Shown: piece by piece, positions 7,375 to 16,091 of the stretch
Layout of the letters: every line of letters begins with the position of its first letter
Numbering within the stretch: the stretch's first letter is position 1
NCBI GenBank assembly: GCA_900545345.1
Contig: UQYQ01000013.1
Span: 1 to 63,848, forward strand
Direction of reading: 5' to 3'
Length of the DNA: 63,848 bases
From: an uncultured Ruminococcus sp.
Lineage (GTDB): Bacteria; Bacillota; Clostridia; Oscillospirales; Ruminococcaceae
Translations under genes and position numbers: made by a program
Notes under the pieces: generated by a model
The model's input: the letters and a program-made list of their open reading frames with translations, nothing else
Told to the model about the DNA's origin: nothing
Database searches by the model: none

Positions 7375-7752
7375 ATGAAACAATGCTGTCTTCATGAATC
7401 CGGAGAGGATTATTTAGAAACAATTTTAATACTTCATAATAAAACGGGATATGTTCGGTCAATTGATATAGCGACAGAACTGGGTTATTCAAAGCCGAGT
7501 GTAAGCCGGGCAATGAGTATTTTAAAGACTAACGGTTATATTACAGTTGAGCCTTCCGGACAGATTGTATTAACCGAAGAGGGAAGAGAAAAGGCAGAAG
7601 CTGTATATCACAGACACCTTGTTATTACCGAGTTTTTAGAAAGCTTAGGTGTATCAAAAGAAAATGCAGAGCTTGATGCCTGTAAAATAGAGCATATAAT
7701 ATCCGAAGAAACTTTTTCAAAAATAAAAGAGAATTTTGCAAAGCGGGAATAA
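7375..7752 (+). CDS. DtxR/MntR-type metal-dependent transcription regulator
   Basis: A 125-residue winged-helix protein with HESGEDYLETI at the N-terminus, a helix-turn-helix (SIDIATELGYSKPSVSRAM), a wing (GQIVLTEEG) and the metal/dimer domain. The metal-site pattern CKIEHII resembles the Cys-x-x-Glu-His of DtxR rather than the Glu-x-x-Glu-His of MntR, while the N-terminal site has Asp as in MntR, so iron or manganese specificity is unclear. The SH3-like C-terminal domain of DtxR is absent. An upstream in-frame ATG is part of ATGGAGGAAC, which is the ribosome binding site, so the second ATG is chosen. A metal-sensing regulator next to iron-rich hydrogenases makes sense. Confidence 0.82.
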   Translation: MKQCCLHESGEDYLETILILHNKTGYVRSIDIATELGYSKPSVSRAMSILKTNGYITVEPSGQIVLTEEGREKAEAVYHRHLVITEFLESLGVSKENAELDACKIEHIISEETFSKIKENFAKRE

Positions 7753-7760
7753 TAAATAAA

Positions 7761-7786
7761 AGGGCAGTTTATACTGTCCTTTTTTA
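7761..7786 (+). terminator. Rho-independent terminator after the DtxR-like gene
   Basis: AGGGCAGT and ACTGTCCT pair around TTAT, followed by a run of T. It ends the rightward hydrogenase-signalling operon. Confidence 0.85.
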
Positions 7787-7884
7787 TGTGGTGTTTTGAC
7801 GATTTTAAGAACAGATTAGGACATATTTATGCATGTTCGCTCATATACATTGATTAAAAACTGTATAGAAAGCGGGGCATTAAT

Positions 7885-8670
7885 ATGATTGTAAAAACTT
7901 TTAAACTGAAAAAAAGGGGACTTATTGTCTGCGGAGGAATACTTATAGCACTTTTAGCAATACTTATTGTATTCGGAGTCGTTCACAAAGTATCGGCAAA
8001 AAATTACTCTATGAAAACCGAAAGTGACAGACAAAGGTTCATGAGCGAAATGGGCTGGAAGGTTTCAGAGGAATACACGAGCTGCAAGGTAGTGTCAATT
8101 CCGGATGATTTTAATGATACTTATGAAAGCTATAATGAGCTTCAGAAAGATCAAGGGTTTAATCTGAAAAAATACAAGGGAGAAATGGTTGAAATTTATA
8201 CATATGAGGTGTATAATTATCCGGGAAAGTCTGAAAATGTTGTTATAAATTTAATGGTATTTGAAGATAAGCTAATCGGCGGAGATGTTTCATGCAACGA
8301 GCTTGACGGATTTATGCAGGGACTGAAGAACTCTAATTCTGATGATGAATCCGATCAAAAGTCTGAAAGTGAAAACAGCAGCAATAAAGATTCAGATAAA
8401 TCGGATAGTTCTGAAATCAAAAATAAGACTAAGAAAAAAGAAAAAAAGAAAAGCAGCAAATCAGATAACGACAGTTCAGAATCAGACAAAGAAGATGCAA
8501 AAAATACATTTGACAGCAGTGAAGCACAAGAGGAAAGCACAGCTTCCAGCAGTAAGTCAGAGAAAGAAAGTACAACTACTGTAAGCGGTGACAGTTCATC
8601 GAATAAATCTAATGAAATCAGTACAGGAACTTCCTCAGAGAATATGTCATCCCAATCGCAGAATCAGTAA
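7885..8670 (+). CDS. DUF4830-like membrane-anchored protein with disordered acidic tail
   Basis: A 261-residue protein. A single N-terminal membrane anchor (residues 14-36) is followed by an extracellular domain of about 110 residues with GWKVSEEY, SIPDDFNDTYESYNELQK and YTYEVYNYPG, which resembles the DUF4830 family of clostridia. From about residue 150 the chain is Ser/Asp/Glu/Lys/Asn-rich low complexity (about 110 residues), with a basic patch (KKKEKKKSSK) in the middle. Function is unknown. It is separated from its neighbours by gaps and has a weak site (GCGGGG) before the ATG. Confidence 0.65.
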   Translation: MIVKTFKLKKRGLIVCGGILIALLAILIVFGVVHKVSAKNYSMKTESDRQRFMSEMGWKVSEEYTSCKVVSIPDDFNDTYESYNELQKDQGFNLKKYKGEMVEIYTYEVYNYPGKSENVVINLMVFEDKLIGGDVSCNELDGFMQGLKNSNSDDESDQKSESENSSNKDSDKSDSSEIKNKTKKKEKKKSSKSDNDSSESDKEDAKNTFDSSEAQEESTASSSKSEKESTTTVSGDSSSNKSNEISTGTSSENMSSQSQNQ

Positions 8671-8722
8671 TTCGGTGAGTAGTATTTTTTAAATATTAGT
8701 TAATAATAAAGGAATAAAAAAG

Positions 8723-9448
8723 ATGAAATTGGAAACAATGCGTATTGATAAGTATATCTCCGGTCAAGTCAGTGATTTATCAAGGAGCGGAGTTAAAGCC
8801 CTTTGTAAAAAGGGCGAAATATCTGTAAATGGTTCGATTGTGACTAACAGTGATAAAAAAATAATTGCAGGTTCAGATGTTGTTTGTGTTCAGGGCAAAG
8901 AAATAGTTTATAAAAAGAATATTTATATCATGCTTAATAAACCGCAGGGATATGTTTGCTCTACGCATGACGGTAAGTCTCCGACAGTTTTAGAACTTGT
9001 ACCTTCTGAGCTTTATCGTGACGGATTGTTTCCTGCCGGACGGCTTGATAAGAATACGGAAGGTTTTGTTCTGTTAACCGATGATGGCGAATTTTCTCAT
9101 AAAATGCTTTCTCCTAAAAATCATGTTGAGAAAAAATATTATGCAGAGCTTAAAAATCCTGTTGAAGAATATTATATAAATGAGTTTGAAAAAGGCATGA
9201 AAATTGACAACGGTGATGTATGTCTTCCTGCAAGGATTGAGCTTATTTCAGATAACAGATATGCTTGTTATGTTTATTTGAATGAAGGTATGTATCATCA
9301 GGTCAAAAGGATGTTTGAAAGTTTATCAAATAGGGTTACTTTTTTAAAGCGTGTAAAAATAGGCGGATTAGAACTCGATAAGAATTTAGAACTTGGAGAG
9401 TGTTTGGAACTTTTGCACAAAGATGTTGAAAAGATTTTGTTACCTTAG
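8723..9448 (+). CDS. rsuA: RsuA/RluB-family 16S rRNA pseudouridine synthase
   Basis: A 241-residue protein with an N-terminal S4 RNA-binding domain (MRIDKYISGQVSDLSRSGVK, residues 6-60) and the pseudouridine synthase core. The catalytic aspartate lies in PAGRLDKNTEG (about residue 113), and MLNKPQGYVCS and YHQVKRMFESL are family motifs. It isomerises a uridine in rRNA, most likely U516 of 16S rRNA. Length is typical of RsuA. An internal ATG five codons downstream is an alternative start. Confidence 0.87.
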   Translation: MKLETMRIDKYISGQVSDLSRSGVKALCKKGEISVNGSIVTNSDKKIIAGSDVVCVQGKEIVYKKNIYIMLNKPQGYVCSTHDGKSPTVLELVPSELYRDGLFPAGRLDKNTEGFVLLTDDGEFSHKMLSPKNHVEKKYYAELKNPVEEYYINEFEKGMKIDNGDVCLPARIELISDNRYACYVYLNEGMYHQVKRMFESLSNRVTFLKRVKIGGLELDKNLELGECLELLHKDVEKILLP

Positions 9449-9514
9449 AAGGAAAATTATACAGATTTAGTAATTATAAATAATTTCTTTATTTAAACTT
9501 TAGTGAAAAAACCG

Positions 9515-9544
9515 TTGAATTTACCCATTCAAATTTGTTATTAT
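9515..9544 (+). promoter_or_regulatory. Promoter of the sugar ABC ATPase gene
   Basis: TTGAAT and TATTAT with an 18-base spacer, about 50 bases before the ATG. It fits a vegetative promoter for a monocistronic gene that also ends with its own terminator. Confidence 0.5.
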
Positions 9545-9594
9545 ATTATTGGGCAAACATTTATATTAAAATATTAACGGGAGGTCATAAATAA

Positions 9595-10737
9595 ATGGCA
9601 AGTGTATCACTAAAGGGAATTTATAAAAAGTATCCTGGAAATGTTGTAGCTGTTTCAGATTTCAACATCGAAATAAAGGATAAGGAATTTATCATTCTTG
9701 TTGGTCCTTCTGGATGCGGTAAGTCAACAACTTTAAGAATGATTGCCGGACTTGAAGAAATCAGTGACGGTGAACTTTATATTGGGGACAGACTCGTAAA
9801 TGATATAGCTCCTAAGGACAGAGATATTGCAATGGTTTTCCAAAACTATGCTCTTTATCCGCATATGACTGTTTTTGAGAACATGGCATTCGGATTAAAG
9901 CTTAGAAAAGTTCCTAAGGATCAAATCGCTAAGAAGGTTGAAGAAGCTGCAAGGATTCTTGACATTGCTCACCTTTTAGACAGAAAGCCAAAGGCTTTGT
10001 CCGGAGGACAAAGACAGCGTGTAGCGTTGGGAAGAGCTATTGTTCGTGAGCCTCAGGTATTCTTACTTGACGAGCCGCTTTCAAACCTTGATGCTAAGTT
10101 GAGAGCACAGATGAGAACAGAGATTTCAAAGCTTCATAAGAGATTGGGTACTACATTTATTTATGTAACTCACGACCAGACAGAGGCTATGACAATGGGT
10201 GACAGAATCGTTGTTATGAAAGACGGTTTCATTCAGCAGATTGATACACCTACAAACTTATACAATCATCCGGTAAATCAATTTGTTGCAGGATTTATCG
10301 GTTCACCTCAAATGAACTTTATCGATTCTAAGCTTTTAAAGGTTGACGGAAAATATGTTGTAGAATTCGGTACTGAGGATACAAAGGAAACCCGTGGTAT
10401 TAAATACACTGTTGAAGTTCCTGAAGCTAAGGCTAACGCAGAGGCTCTTGAGCCGTTAGTTGGCAAGGAAATTGTTCTGGGTATTCGTCCTGAATGTATT
10501 CACGATGAAGAAATGTTCATTTCATCAGCTAAGACAGGTGTTATTGATACAACAGTTGAAGTTACTGAAATGATGGGTGCTGAAACATATCTGTATTTGA
10601 ACTGTGTAGGCATTCAACTGATAGCAAGAGTTTCACCTCGTAACAATGTAAGACCTCAGGATAAGATTAAGGTTGCTATTGACCCTAACAGAATTCATAT
10701 CTTTGATAAGGAAACCGAAAAGTCAGTTATTGACTAA
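9595..10737 (+). CDS. msmX: MsmX/UgpC/MalK-type ATPase for CUT1 sugar transporters
   Basis: A 380-residue ABC ATPase. It has Walker A GPSGCGKSTTLRM (residues 38-50), Q-loop VFQNYALYPHM, signature LSGGQRQRVALGRA, Walker B VFLLDEPLSNLDAKLR and the switch histidine in YVTHDQTEAM. A C-terminal regulatory TOBE/OB region of about 140 residues is present. Members of this group energise several unlinked CUT1 sugar permease pairs in Gram-positive bacteria. It stands alone between its own promoter and terminator, so it could serve the four CUT1 permeases encoded 11-19 kb downstream. The start follows GGGAGGTCATAAATAAATG. Confidence 0.93.
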   Translation: MASVSLKGIYKKYPGNVVAVSDFNIEIKDKEFIILVGPSGCGKSTTLRMIAGLEEISDGELYIGDRLVNDIAPKDRDIAMVFQNYALYPHMTVFENMAFGLKLRKVPKDQIAKKVEEAARILDIAHLLDRKPKALSGGQRQRVALGRAIVREPQVFLLDEPLSNLDAKLRAQMRTEISKLHKRLGTTFIYVTHDQTEAMTMGDRIVVMKDGFIQQIDTPTNLYNHPVNQFVAGFIGSPQMNFIDSKLLKVDGKYVVEFGTEDTKETRGIKYTVEVPEAKANAEALEPLVGKEIVLGIRPECIHDEEMFISSAKTGVIDTTVEVTEMMGAETYLYLNCVGIQLIARVSPRNNVRPQDKIKVAIDPNRIHIFDKETEKSVID

Positions 10738-10750
10738 TATAAACAAATTA

Positions 10751-10790
10751 ACGCTCTTTCTTATTCAATAAGAAAGAGCGTTTTAATTTT
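10751..10790 (+). terminator. Terminator after the MsmX-like gene
   Basis: CGCTCTTTCTTATT pairs with AATAAGAAAGAGCG, followed by TTTTAATTTT. Confidence 0.9.
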
Positions 10791-10853
10791 ATGTATAATT
10801 GAAAAGCATTTTTTAGCACTTAGCATATGAAATAAAAATATAAAGCAAAAATA

Positions 10854-10878
10854 AACCACTGAGAATTTCTCAGTGGTT
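10854..10878 (-). terminator. Terminator of RNase Y gene
   Basis: AACCACTGAGAA pairs with TTCTCAGTGGTT. In the minus direction it is followed by a T-rich run (TTATTTTTG), so it most likely ends rny. Confidence 0.8.
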
Positions 10879-10896
10879 TTATATTTACAGCAAACT

Positions 10897-12462
10897 TTAT
10901 TTAGCATATTCTACAGTTCTGCTCTCACGAATCAAATGAACCTTTATTTGTCCCGGATAATCCATTTCGTCTTCAATTTGTTTTGCAATGTCACGAGCAA
11001 TGATAACCATTTTTTCGTCATTGACCTTTTCAGGCTGAATCATTATTCTGACCTCACGGCCTGCCTGAATAGCGTAAGATTTATCAACACCGTCATACGA
11101 TGAACATATTTCTTCAAGCTTTTCCAGACGCTTGATATAGTTTTCGTAGTTTTCGCTTCTTGCTGCAGGGCGTGCAGCTGAAATAGCATCGGCAGCTTGT
11201 ACAAGAGCAGCAACGACAGTTCTTGTTTCGACATCGCCGTGATGAGCTTCAATAGCATGTATAACATCAGGATTTTCTTTGTACTTTTTACAAACATCTA
11301 CTCCGATTTGAACATGAGAACCTTCGATTTCATAGCTTAGTGCTTTGCCGATATCGTGAAGAAGACCGGCTCTGCGTGCTAAATTAGCGTCAACTCCAAG
11401 TTCAGATGCCATCATACCGGCAAGATGTGAAACCTCAATTGAATGATTAAGAACATTCTGACGATAACTTGTTCTGTAATGAAGTCGTCCTAAAAGTTTA
11501 ACAAGCTCATTGTTTACGCCGTGAACATTGGTTTCGAGAATTGCCCGTTCACCCTCTTGCTTGATTTTAAGTTCAACCTCTCGCCTTGCCTTGTCAACAG
11601 CTTCTTCAATGCGTGTTGGATGTATTCTTCCGTCCTGAATAAGCTTTTCGAGTGAAATTCTTGCAATCTCTCGTCTTACCTGGTCAAAACATGAAAGTGT
11701 GATAGCCTCAGGTGTGTCATCGATAATCAAGTCAACGCCTGTCAGGGTTTCAATTGTTCTGATGTTTCTGCCCTCACGGCCGATAATTCTTCCCTTCATC
11801 TCATCATTAGGAAGTGAAACAACTGAAACAGCGGCTTCCGAAACCTGTTCAGCGGAACATCTTGCAATTGCCAGAGAAATATATTGTCTTGCTTTATCAT
11901 CACATTCCTCTTTGATTTTAGACTCAAATGCTTGAATTTTAACAGCTTTTTCATGAACCAGTTCGTCTTCAAGACTTGACAGAAGATGTTCTTTTGCCTG
12001 TTCTTTTGTGAATTCAGAAATTTTCTCAAGCATATCGAGTTGACTTTTCTTGATTCTGTCCGATTCAGCCAGAGTTTCTTCAGCTTTTTTTAATTTTGAT
12101 TGTAAAGTTTCTTCTTTTTTTTCAATATTATCCAGCTTTTTGTCCATAGCTTCTTCTTTTTGCTGGATACGTCTTTCTTGTCTGGATACTTCAGTGCGGC
12201 GTTCCTTAATTTCTTTTTCTGCTTCAGAACGGTTTTTATGTATTTCTTCCTTAGCTTCGATTAAGGTTTCTTTTTTAATACTTTCAGCATTCTTTTTCGC
12301 TTCATTCACAATGCGTTCAGCTTCTTTTTCAGCAGAACCGATTTCAGCTTCTGCGGTACGCATTCTTGATTTTATACCTTGCTTAAATGCAATGAATCCG
12401 CATACAAGAGCACCAATTAAAAAAGCGGCACAACACAATAGGATAATTAACCATGTGTCCAT
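10897..12462 (-). CDS. rny: Ribonuclease Y
   Basis: A 521-residue membrane-anchored endoribonuclease that begins mRNA decay in Firmicutes. There is an N-terminal membrane helix (residues 4-26), a long charged coiled coil (about 30-200, rich in Glu, Lys and Arg), a KH domain (GRIIGREGRNIRTIETLTGVD) and an HD domain with the metal motif LLHDIGKAL and EAHHGDVE. The C-terminal region ends SRTVEYAK. Length and domain order match the family. It is monocistronic, with its own promoter about 200 bases upstream and a terminator just downstream. Confidence 0.95.
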   Translation of the reverse strand: MDTWLIILLCCAAFLIGALVCGFIAFKQGIKSRMRTAEAEIGSAEKEAERIVNEAKKNAESIKKETLIEAKEEIHKNRSEAEKEIKERRTEVSRQERRIQQKEEAMDKKLDNIEKKEETLQSKLKKAEETLAESDRIKKSQLDMLEKISEFTKEQAKEHLLSSLEDELVHEKAVKIQAFESKIKEECDDKARQYISLAIARCSAEQVSEAAVSVVSLPNDEMKGRIIGREGRNIRTIETLTGVDLIIDDTPEAITLSCFDQVRREIARISLEKLIQDGRIHPTRIEEAVDKARREVELKIKQEGERAILETNVHGVNNELVKLLGRLHYRTSYRQNVLNHSIEVSHLAGMMASELGVDANLARRAGLLHDIGKALSYEIEGSHVQIGVDVCKKYKENPDVIHAIEAHHGDVETRTVVAALVQAADAISAARPAARSENYENYIKRLEKLEEICSSYDGVDKSYAIQAGREVRIMIQPEKVNDEKMVIIARDIAKQIEDEMDYPGQIKVHLIRESRTVEYAK

Positions 12463-12483
12463 TTAATAGCTTCCTCCTTCTAT

Positions 12484-12497
12484 AAGTAATATTACTT
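12484..12497. promoter_or_regulatory. Perfect 14-base palindrome in the rny leader
   Basis: AAGTAATATTACTT lies a short way before the rny ribosome binding site. It could be a protein operator or a small hairpin in the leader; AT-rich DNA makes chance occurrence possible. Confidence 0.3.
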
Positions 12498-12658
12498 AGG
12501 AAGGTATGCCCTATTTGCTTATTAAATTTTAAATAATATTCTATAGTAACATTTACCTTCAAAAGTAAAGTGTAATAAAGTAATAATATCTATACGTAAA
12601 TAAGGATTTTTCAAAAAGAATAAGCCCTTGTTGTATAAATACAATAATATACTGGTTC

Positions 12659-12687
12659 ATTGTACAACATTTTGTGCAATTTGTCAA
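12659..12687 (-). promoter_or_regulatory. Sigma-A promoter of rny
   Basis: On the minus strand TTGACA and TACAAT are separated by exactly 17 bases. It would give a leader of about 190 nucleotides before rny. Confidence 0.8.
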
Positions 12688-12750
12688 GTCACAAAAGGGT
12701 AAATAAATTTCGACATTTGAATAACGGCATAACTTAAAAAATAAAATGTG

Positions 12751-12779
12751 TTGACATTTATAAAACAAAGTGTTAAAAT
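12751..12779 (+). promoter_or_regulatory. Sigma-A promoter of the thrS T-box operon
   Basis: TTGACA and TAAAAT with a 17-base spacer. Transcription would begin just before the T-box leader. A single Spo0A-like word (TTCGACA, 12709-12715) lies upstream. Confidence 0.8.
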
Positions 12780-12789
12780 ATAACCATTG

Positions 12790-13012
12790 CAATGATAAGG
12801 AAGCTGAATATCAAAATCATGTTCTTAAAGAGAATTTTGCCTTGGCTGAAAGCAAAATGGATATGTGATTTTCAGACACCGCCTTTGAGCTCTGTTTAAT
12901 ACACAGCGTATACCTGCGTTAAAGGTGCTGATGAGTCATAGCCTCGGCTGTGAGAATTTGGGTGGAACCACGATTTATTCGTCCCAAGGATTATAATCCT
13001 TGGGACTTTTTG
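12790..13012 (+). promoter_or_regulatory. T-box riboswitch leader (threonine)
   Basis: The leader contains the T-box core GGGTGGAACCACG at 12959-12971, which pairs with the acceptor end of uncharged tRNA, and a terminator hairpin (GTCCCAAGGATT pairing with AATCCTTGGGAC) followed by TTTTT. Stem I is visible around 12795-12895 with an apical GGCTGAAAG. The triplet ACC at 12878-12880, just before GCCTTTGAGC, sits where the specifier codon is expected and codes for threonine. The downstream thrS gene agrees. When charged tRNA-Thr is scarce, the antiterminator should form and the operon is read. Confidence 0.92.
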
Positions 13013-13031
13013 TTTAAATAAGGAGGGCTTT

Positions 13032-13361
13032 ATGGATTTAAAGAAAAAAGGTGCATATTTAACATTCTTTTTGTCAGTAGCCGCTGAAATTACTGTTATG
13101 GTATTGTTCTTGCTTGCAGTAAACCACATAATGATAATGTATGTGGCACTTCTTTTGTCGATAATGCTTTTTGTATTTGTTTATTGGTCTAATACTGCAT
13201 TCAATGAATTGAGTGTAACTAAGGACGGTAAAAGTATTCTTTCAAAGAAGACTAGGAGAATTTTCAATATAGTAAGTACAATTTTAAGTGCTGCTCTTTT
13301 AGCTGTGGGTGTTCTTGTCTTTTTGGATTATTATTACTATCCTATTTTCAGCAGAAGATAG
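13032..13361 (+). CDS. Small three-helix membrane protein in the threonine T-box operon
   Basis: A 109-residue protein of unknown family with three predicted membrane helices (about residues 10-30, 33-52 and 78-98) separated by a short polar loop with SVTKDGKSILSKKTRR. The C-terminus is YYYYPIFSRR. It is the first gene after the T-box terminator and starts with AAGGAGGGCTTTATG. It is therefore under tRNA-Thr control together with thrS. No function can be assigned; possibilities include an amino-acid-related membrane component, but nothing in the sequence proves it. Confidence 0.75.
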   Translation: MDLKKKGAYLTFFLSVAAEITVMVLFLLAVNHIMIMYVALLLSIMLFVFVYWSNTAFNELSVTKDGKSILSKKTRRIFNIVSTILSAALLAVGVLVFLDYYYYPIFSRR

Positions 13362-13386
13362 ACTGAAAAAATCGGGGTGAGTTTGT

Positions 13387-13800
13387 ATGTGTTGTTATTA
13401 TTATGGCGGGGTTAATAAAAATATAAATAAGATTGATTACAATAAAATTGATAATAGCAGAATTAATTTTTTGCCTTGCAACGCTGACGATATTATCAAA
13501 AATGCTGAGAATGAAACAGAAGAATATATGATATATGGCAACTATGGTATGTGTGATTGTCATATTAAAATAGGCAATGGCGATGATAATACATGTGATA
13601 TAAAAGATATGGCGAAACAGTTTAATGAATTTAAAAAATGCAGAGATGTAAAAGAAATTTATTTCCTTAAACACTGGTGGAAGGATAAGGTAGAAGAAAC
13701 GGTCACTTTTCATATTGATGATGTGGATATCTATCAGTTTCTTGCTGATGTTGAGGAAAATATATTATACAAAATACAGCTTTTCAAGCGTTACTATTAA
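13387..13800 (+). CDS. Unknown cytoplasmic protein in the threonine T-box operon
   Basis: A 137-residue protein that I do not recognise. It begins MCCYYYGG, has a polar Asn/Ile/Lys-rich first third, scattered cysteines (CNADD, MCDCHIKIG, CDIKD, KKCRDV) and an acidic C-terminal half with HWWKDKVEETVTFHIDDVD. No signal peptide or membrane segment is evident. GGGGTGAGTTTGT precedes the ATG. It lies between the small membrane protein and thrS, so it shares the T-box. Confidence 0.65.
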   Translation: MCCYYYGGVNKNINKIDYNKIDNSRINFLPCNADDIIKNAENETEEYMIYGNYGMCDCHIKIGNGDDNTCDIKDMAKQFNEFKKCRDVKEIYFLKHWWKDKVEETVTFHIDDVDIYQFLADVEENILYKIQLFKRYY

Positions 13801-13823
13801 TAATTAAGAGAGGAAGAAAAAAT

Positions 13824-15770
13824 ATGATTAAATTAACATTAAAAGACGGAAGCATAAGAGAAATTGAGAATGCAATTTCTGCAGCCGAAATTATAAAGAG
13901 CATTGGAATGGGTCTTTATAAAGCTGCTTGTGCTGTTAGAATTAACGGCGAAGTAAAGGATATAAGAACTGTGGTTGGCAGCGATTGTGAATTTGAGGTT
14001 CTGACATTTGATGACATTGACGGAAAGAAAACATTCTGGCATACAGCATCACATATTCTTGCTCAGGCTGTTAAGCGTCTTTATCCTGAAACGCTGTTGG
14101 CAATAGGACCTGCTATTGATAATGGTTTTTATTATGATTTTGACAGAGAAACACCTTTTACGACAGAAGAGCTTGAAAATATTGAAGCTGAAATGAAAAA
14201 GATTGTAAAGGAAGGTTTGGCTCTTGAACAGTTTGAGCTGTCACCAGAAGAAGCAATTAAATATCTTGAAGAAAATGGCGAATTATATAAAGTTGAACTG
14301 TGCCGGGAACACGCAGATAAGGGTGAACCTATATCATTTTATAAACAGGGTGAGTTTACTGACCTGTGTGCAGGACCTCATCTTATGACAACTGCACCGG
14401 TTAAAGCTTTTAAGCTGACTTCATGCACAGGTGCTTATTGGCGCGGAGATGAAAAGAACAAAATGCTTTCAAGAATTTATGCGGTTGCTTTTCCAAAAGC
14501 ATCTATGCTTGATGAGCATCTTGCAAATCTTGAAGAGGCGAAAAAAAGAGATCATAATAAGCTTGGCCGTGAGCTTGAATATTTTACAACAGTTGACTGT
14601 ATCGGTCAGGGACTTCCGATAATTCTTCCTAAGGGAGCAAGAGTTATACAAACTCTTCAAAGATGGGTAGAAGATACAGAACAGCAGCACGGATATTTGC
14701 TTACAAAAACACCATACCTTGCGAAGAGAGAACTTTATAAAATTTCAGGACACTGGGATCACTATCTTGACGGAATGTTTATATTGGGTGATCCTAATGA
14801 TGAAACAAAAGAGTGTTTTGCTCTTCGGCCGATGACTTGCCCATTCCAGTATCAGGTTTACCTTAACAGACAGCGTTCATATCGTGATCTTCCTATGAGA
14901 TTGGGTGAAACGTCTACCTTGTTCAGAAAGGAAGACAGCGGAGAAATGCACGGACTTATTCGTGTACGCCAGTTTACAATTTCCGAAGGACACCTTGTTC
15001 TCCGGCCGGATCAGCTGGAGGATGAGTTTAAGGATTGTCTTGAGCTTGCAAAGTATATGCTTGATACAGTAGGACTTTTAGATGACTGTACATTCCGATT
15101 CTCACAGTGGGATCCTAAGAACCCGAATAATAAATATGAGGGAACACCTCAGCAATGGGATGAAGCACAGAAAGCAATGGAAAAAATCCTTAACGATTTG
15201 GGTGTTAAATATGATATTGGTATTGATGAGGCAGCATTCTACGGACCTAAGCTTGATATTCAGTATAAGAATGTTTTCGGAAAAGAGGATACTTTAGTTA
15301 CAATACAAATTGATATGCTTCTTGCTGAAAAGTTTGGTATGTACTATATTGATAAGGACGGTCAGAAAAAGCTTCCTTATATTATTCACAGAACCTCTCT
15401 TGGATGCTACGAAAGAACCCTTGCGTATATGATTGAGCATTTTGCCGGAGTATTTCCGTTGTGGCTTGCTCCTGAACAGGCAAGAATTTTGCCGATAGGA
15501 CAAGAACATAATGATTATGCACAGTCTATTGCAGATAGGCTAACGGCTATCGGAATGAGGGTAACTGTAGATAAGAGGGATGAAACAATCGGACGTAAGA
15601 TTAAAAATTCACGATTTGACAGAATCCCTTATATGCTTGTTGTAGGCGATAAAGAGGTTGAAGCTAACGCTGCTGCGGTTCGTTCACGTAAAGAGGGCGA
15701 CATAGGTGCTATGCCGATTGAAGATTTGGTTGAGAAGCTTAGAACGGAAATCGAAACAAAAGCAAAGTAA
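13824..15770 (+). CDS. thrS: Threonyl-tRNA synthetase
   Basis: A 648-residue class II synthetase that charges tRNA-Thr. It shows the N-terminal TGS domain (residues 1-60), the editing domain with HTASHILAQA (about 73) and the CREHADKG motif, and the catalytic core with zinc ligands in RPMTCPFQYQVY and IHRTSLGCYERT. Motif 2 is FRKEDSGEMHGLIRVRQFT and the C-terminal anticodon-binding domain starts near WLAPEQARILPIG. Length is normal. The start follows GAGAGGAAGAAAAAATATG. It is the last gene of the T-box operon. Confidence 0.97.
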   Translation: MIKLTLKDGSIREIENAISAAEIIKSIGMGLYKAACAVRINGEVKDIRTVVGSDCEFEVLTFDDIDGKKTFWHTASHILAQAVKRLYPETLLAIGPAIDNGFYYDFDRETPFTTEELENIEAEMKKIVKEGLALEQFELSPEEAIKYLEENGELYKVELCREHADKGEPISFYKQGEFTDLCAGPHLMTTAPVKAFKLTSCTGAYWRGDEKNKMLSRIYAVAFPKASMLDEHLANLEEAKKRDHNKLGRELEYFTTVDCIGQGLPIILPKGARVIQTLQRWVEDTEQQHGYLLTKTPYLAKRELYKISGHWDHYLDGMFILGDPNDETKECFALRPMTCPFQYQVYLNRQRSYRDLPMRLGETSTLFRKEDSGEMHGLIRVRQFTISEGHLVLRPDQLEDEFKDCLELAKYMLDTVGLLDDCTFRFSQWDPKNPNNKYEGTPQQWDEAQKAMEKILNDLGVKYDIGIDEAAFYGPKLDIQYKNVFGKEDTLVTIQIDMLLAEKFGMYYIDKDGQKKLPYIIHRTSLGCYERTLAYMIEHFAGVFPLWLAPEQARILPIGQEHNDYAQSIADRLTAIGMRVTVDKRDETIGRKIKNSRFDRIPYMLVVGDKEVEANAAAVRSRKEGDIGAMPIEDLVEKLRTEIETKAK

Positions 15771-15791
15771 ATTTGCATTTTCAGTTAATAA

Positions 15792-15824
15792 AGGGAGCAA
15801 TCATATTTGACTGCTCCTTTTTTG
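15792..15824 (+). terminator. Terminator after thrS
   Basis: GGGAGCA pairs with TGCTCC across a short loop, followed by seven T residues. Confidence 0.85.
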
Positions 15825-16056
15825 TGAAAGTGTGTATAATTATTGCTGCATGGACTGATTGGTTTATCTGTGTACTATGCTAAACACTTAATAATTTGTG
15901 AATAAAATGCGTTTTTTAGTATAAGTATAATTAATTTGATAGGCCTTAATAATTTTAAGGACATATTATACAAATATTGAGTAAATAATTTGTTTATAAT
16001 AGACATATTGAGTTATTTTGCACAAAAAAAGTGTTTTTTTATAAATACTAAAAAAC
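15825..16056. other. AT-rich spacer before the ABC operon
   Basis: No gene or clear RNA is visible here. It contains A/T runs and AT-rich words, but nothing I can name, up to the promoter of the next operon. Confidence 0.6.
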
Positions 16057-16085
16057 TTGACAAACAGTAGCTGTATTGATATAAT
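16057..16085 (+). promoter_or_regulatory. Consensus sigma-A promoter of the composite ABC operon
   Basis: TTGACA and TATAAT with exactly 17 bases between them. It is the only strong promoter found before the nine co-directional genes that follow. Confidence 0.88.
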
Positions 16086-16091
16086 TATAAC

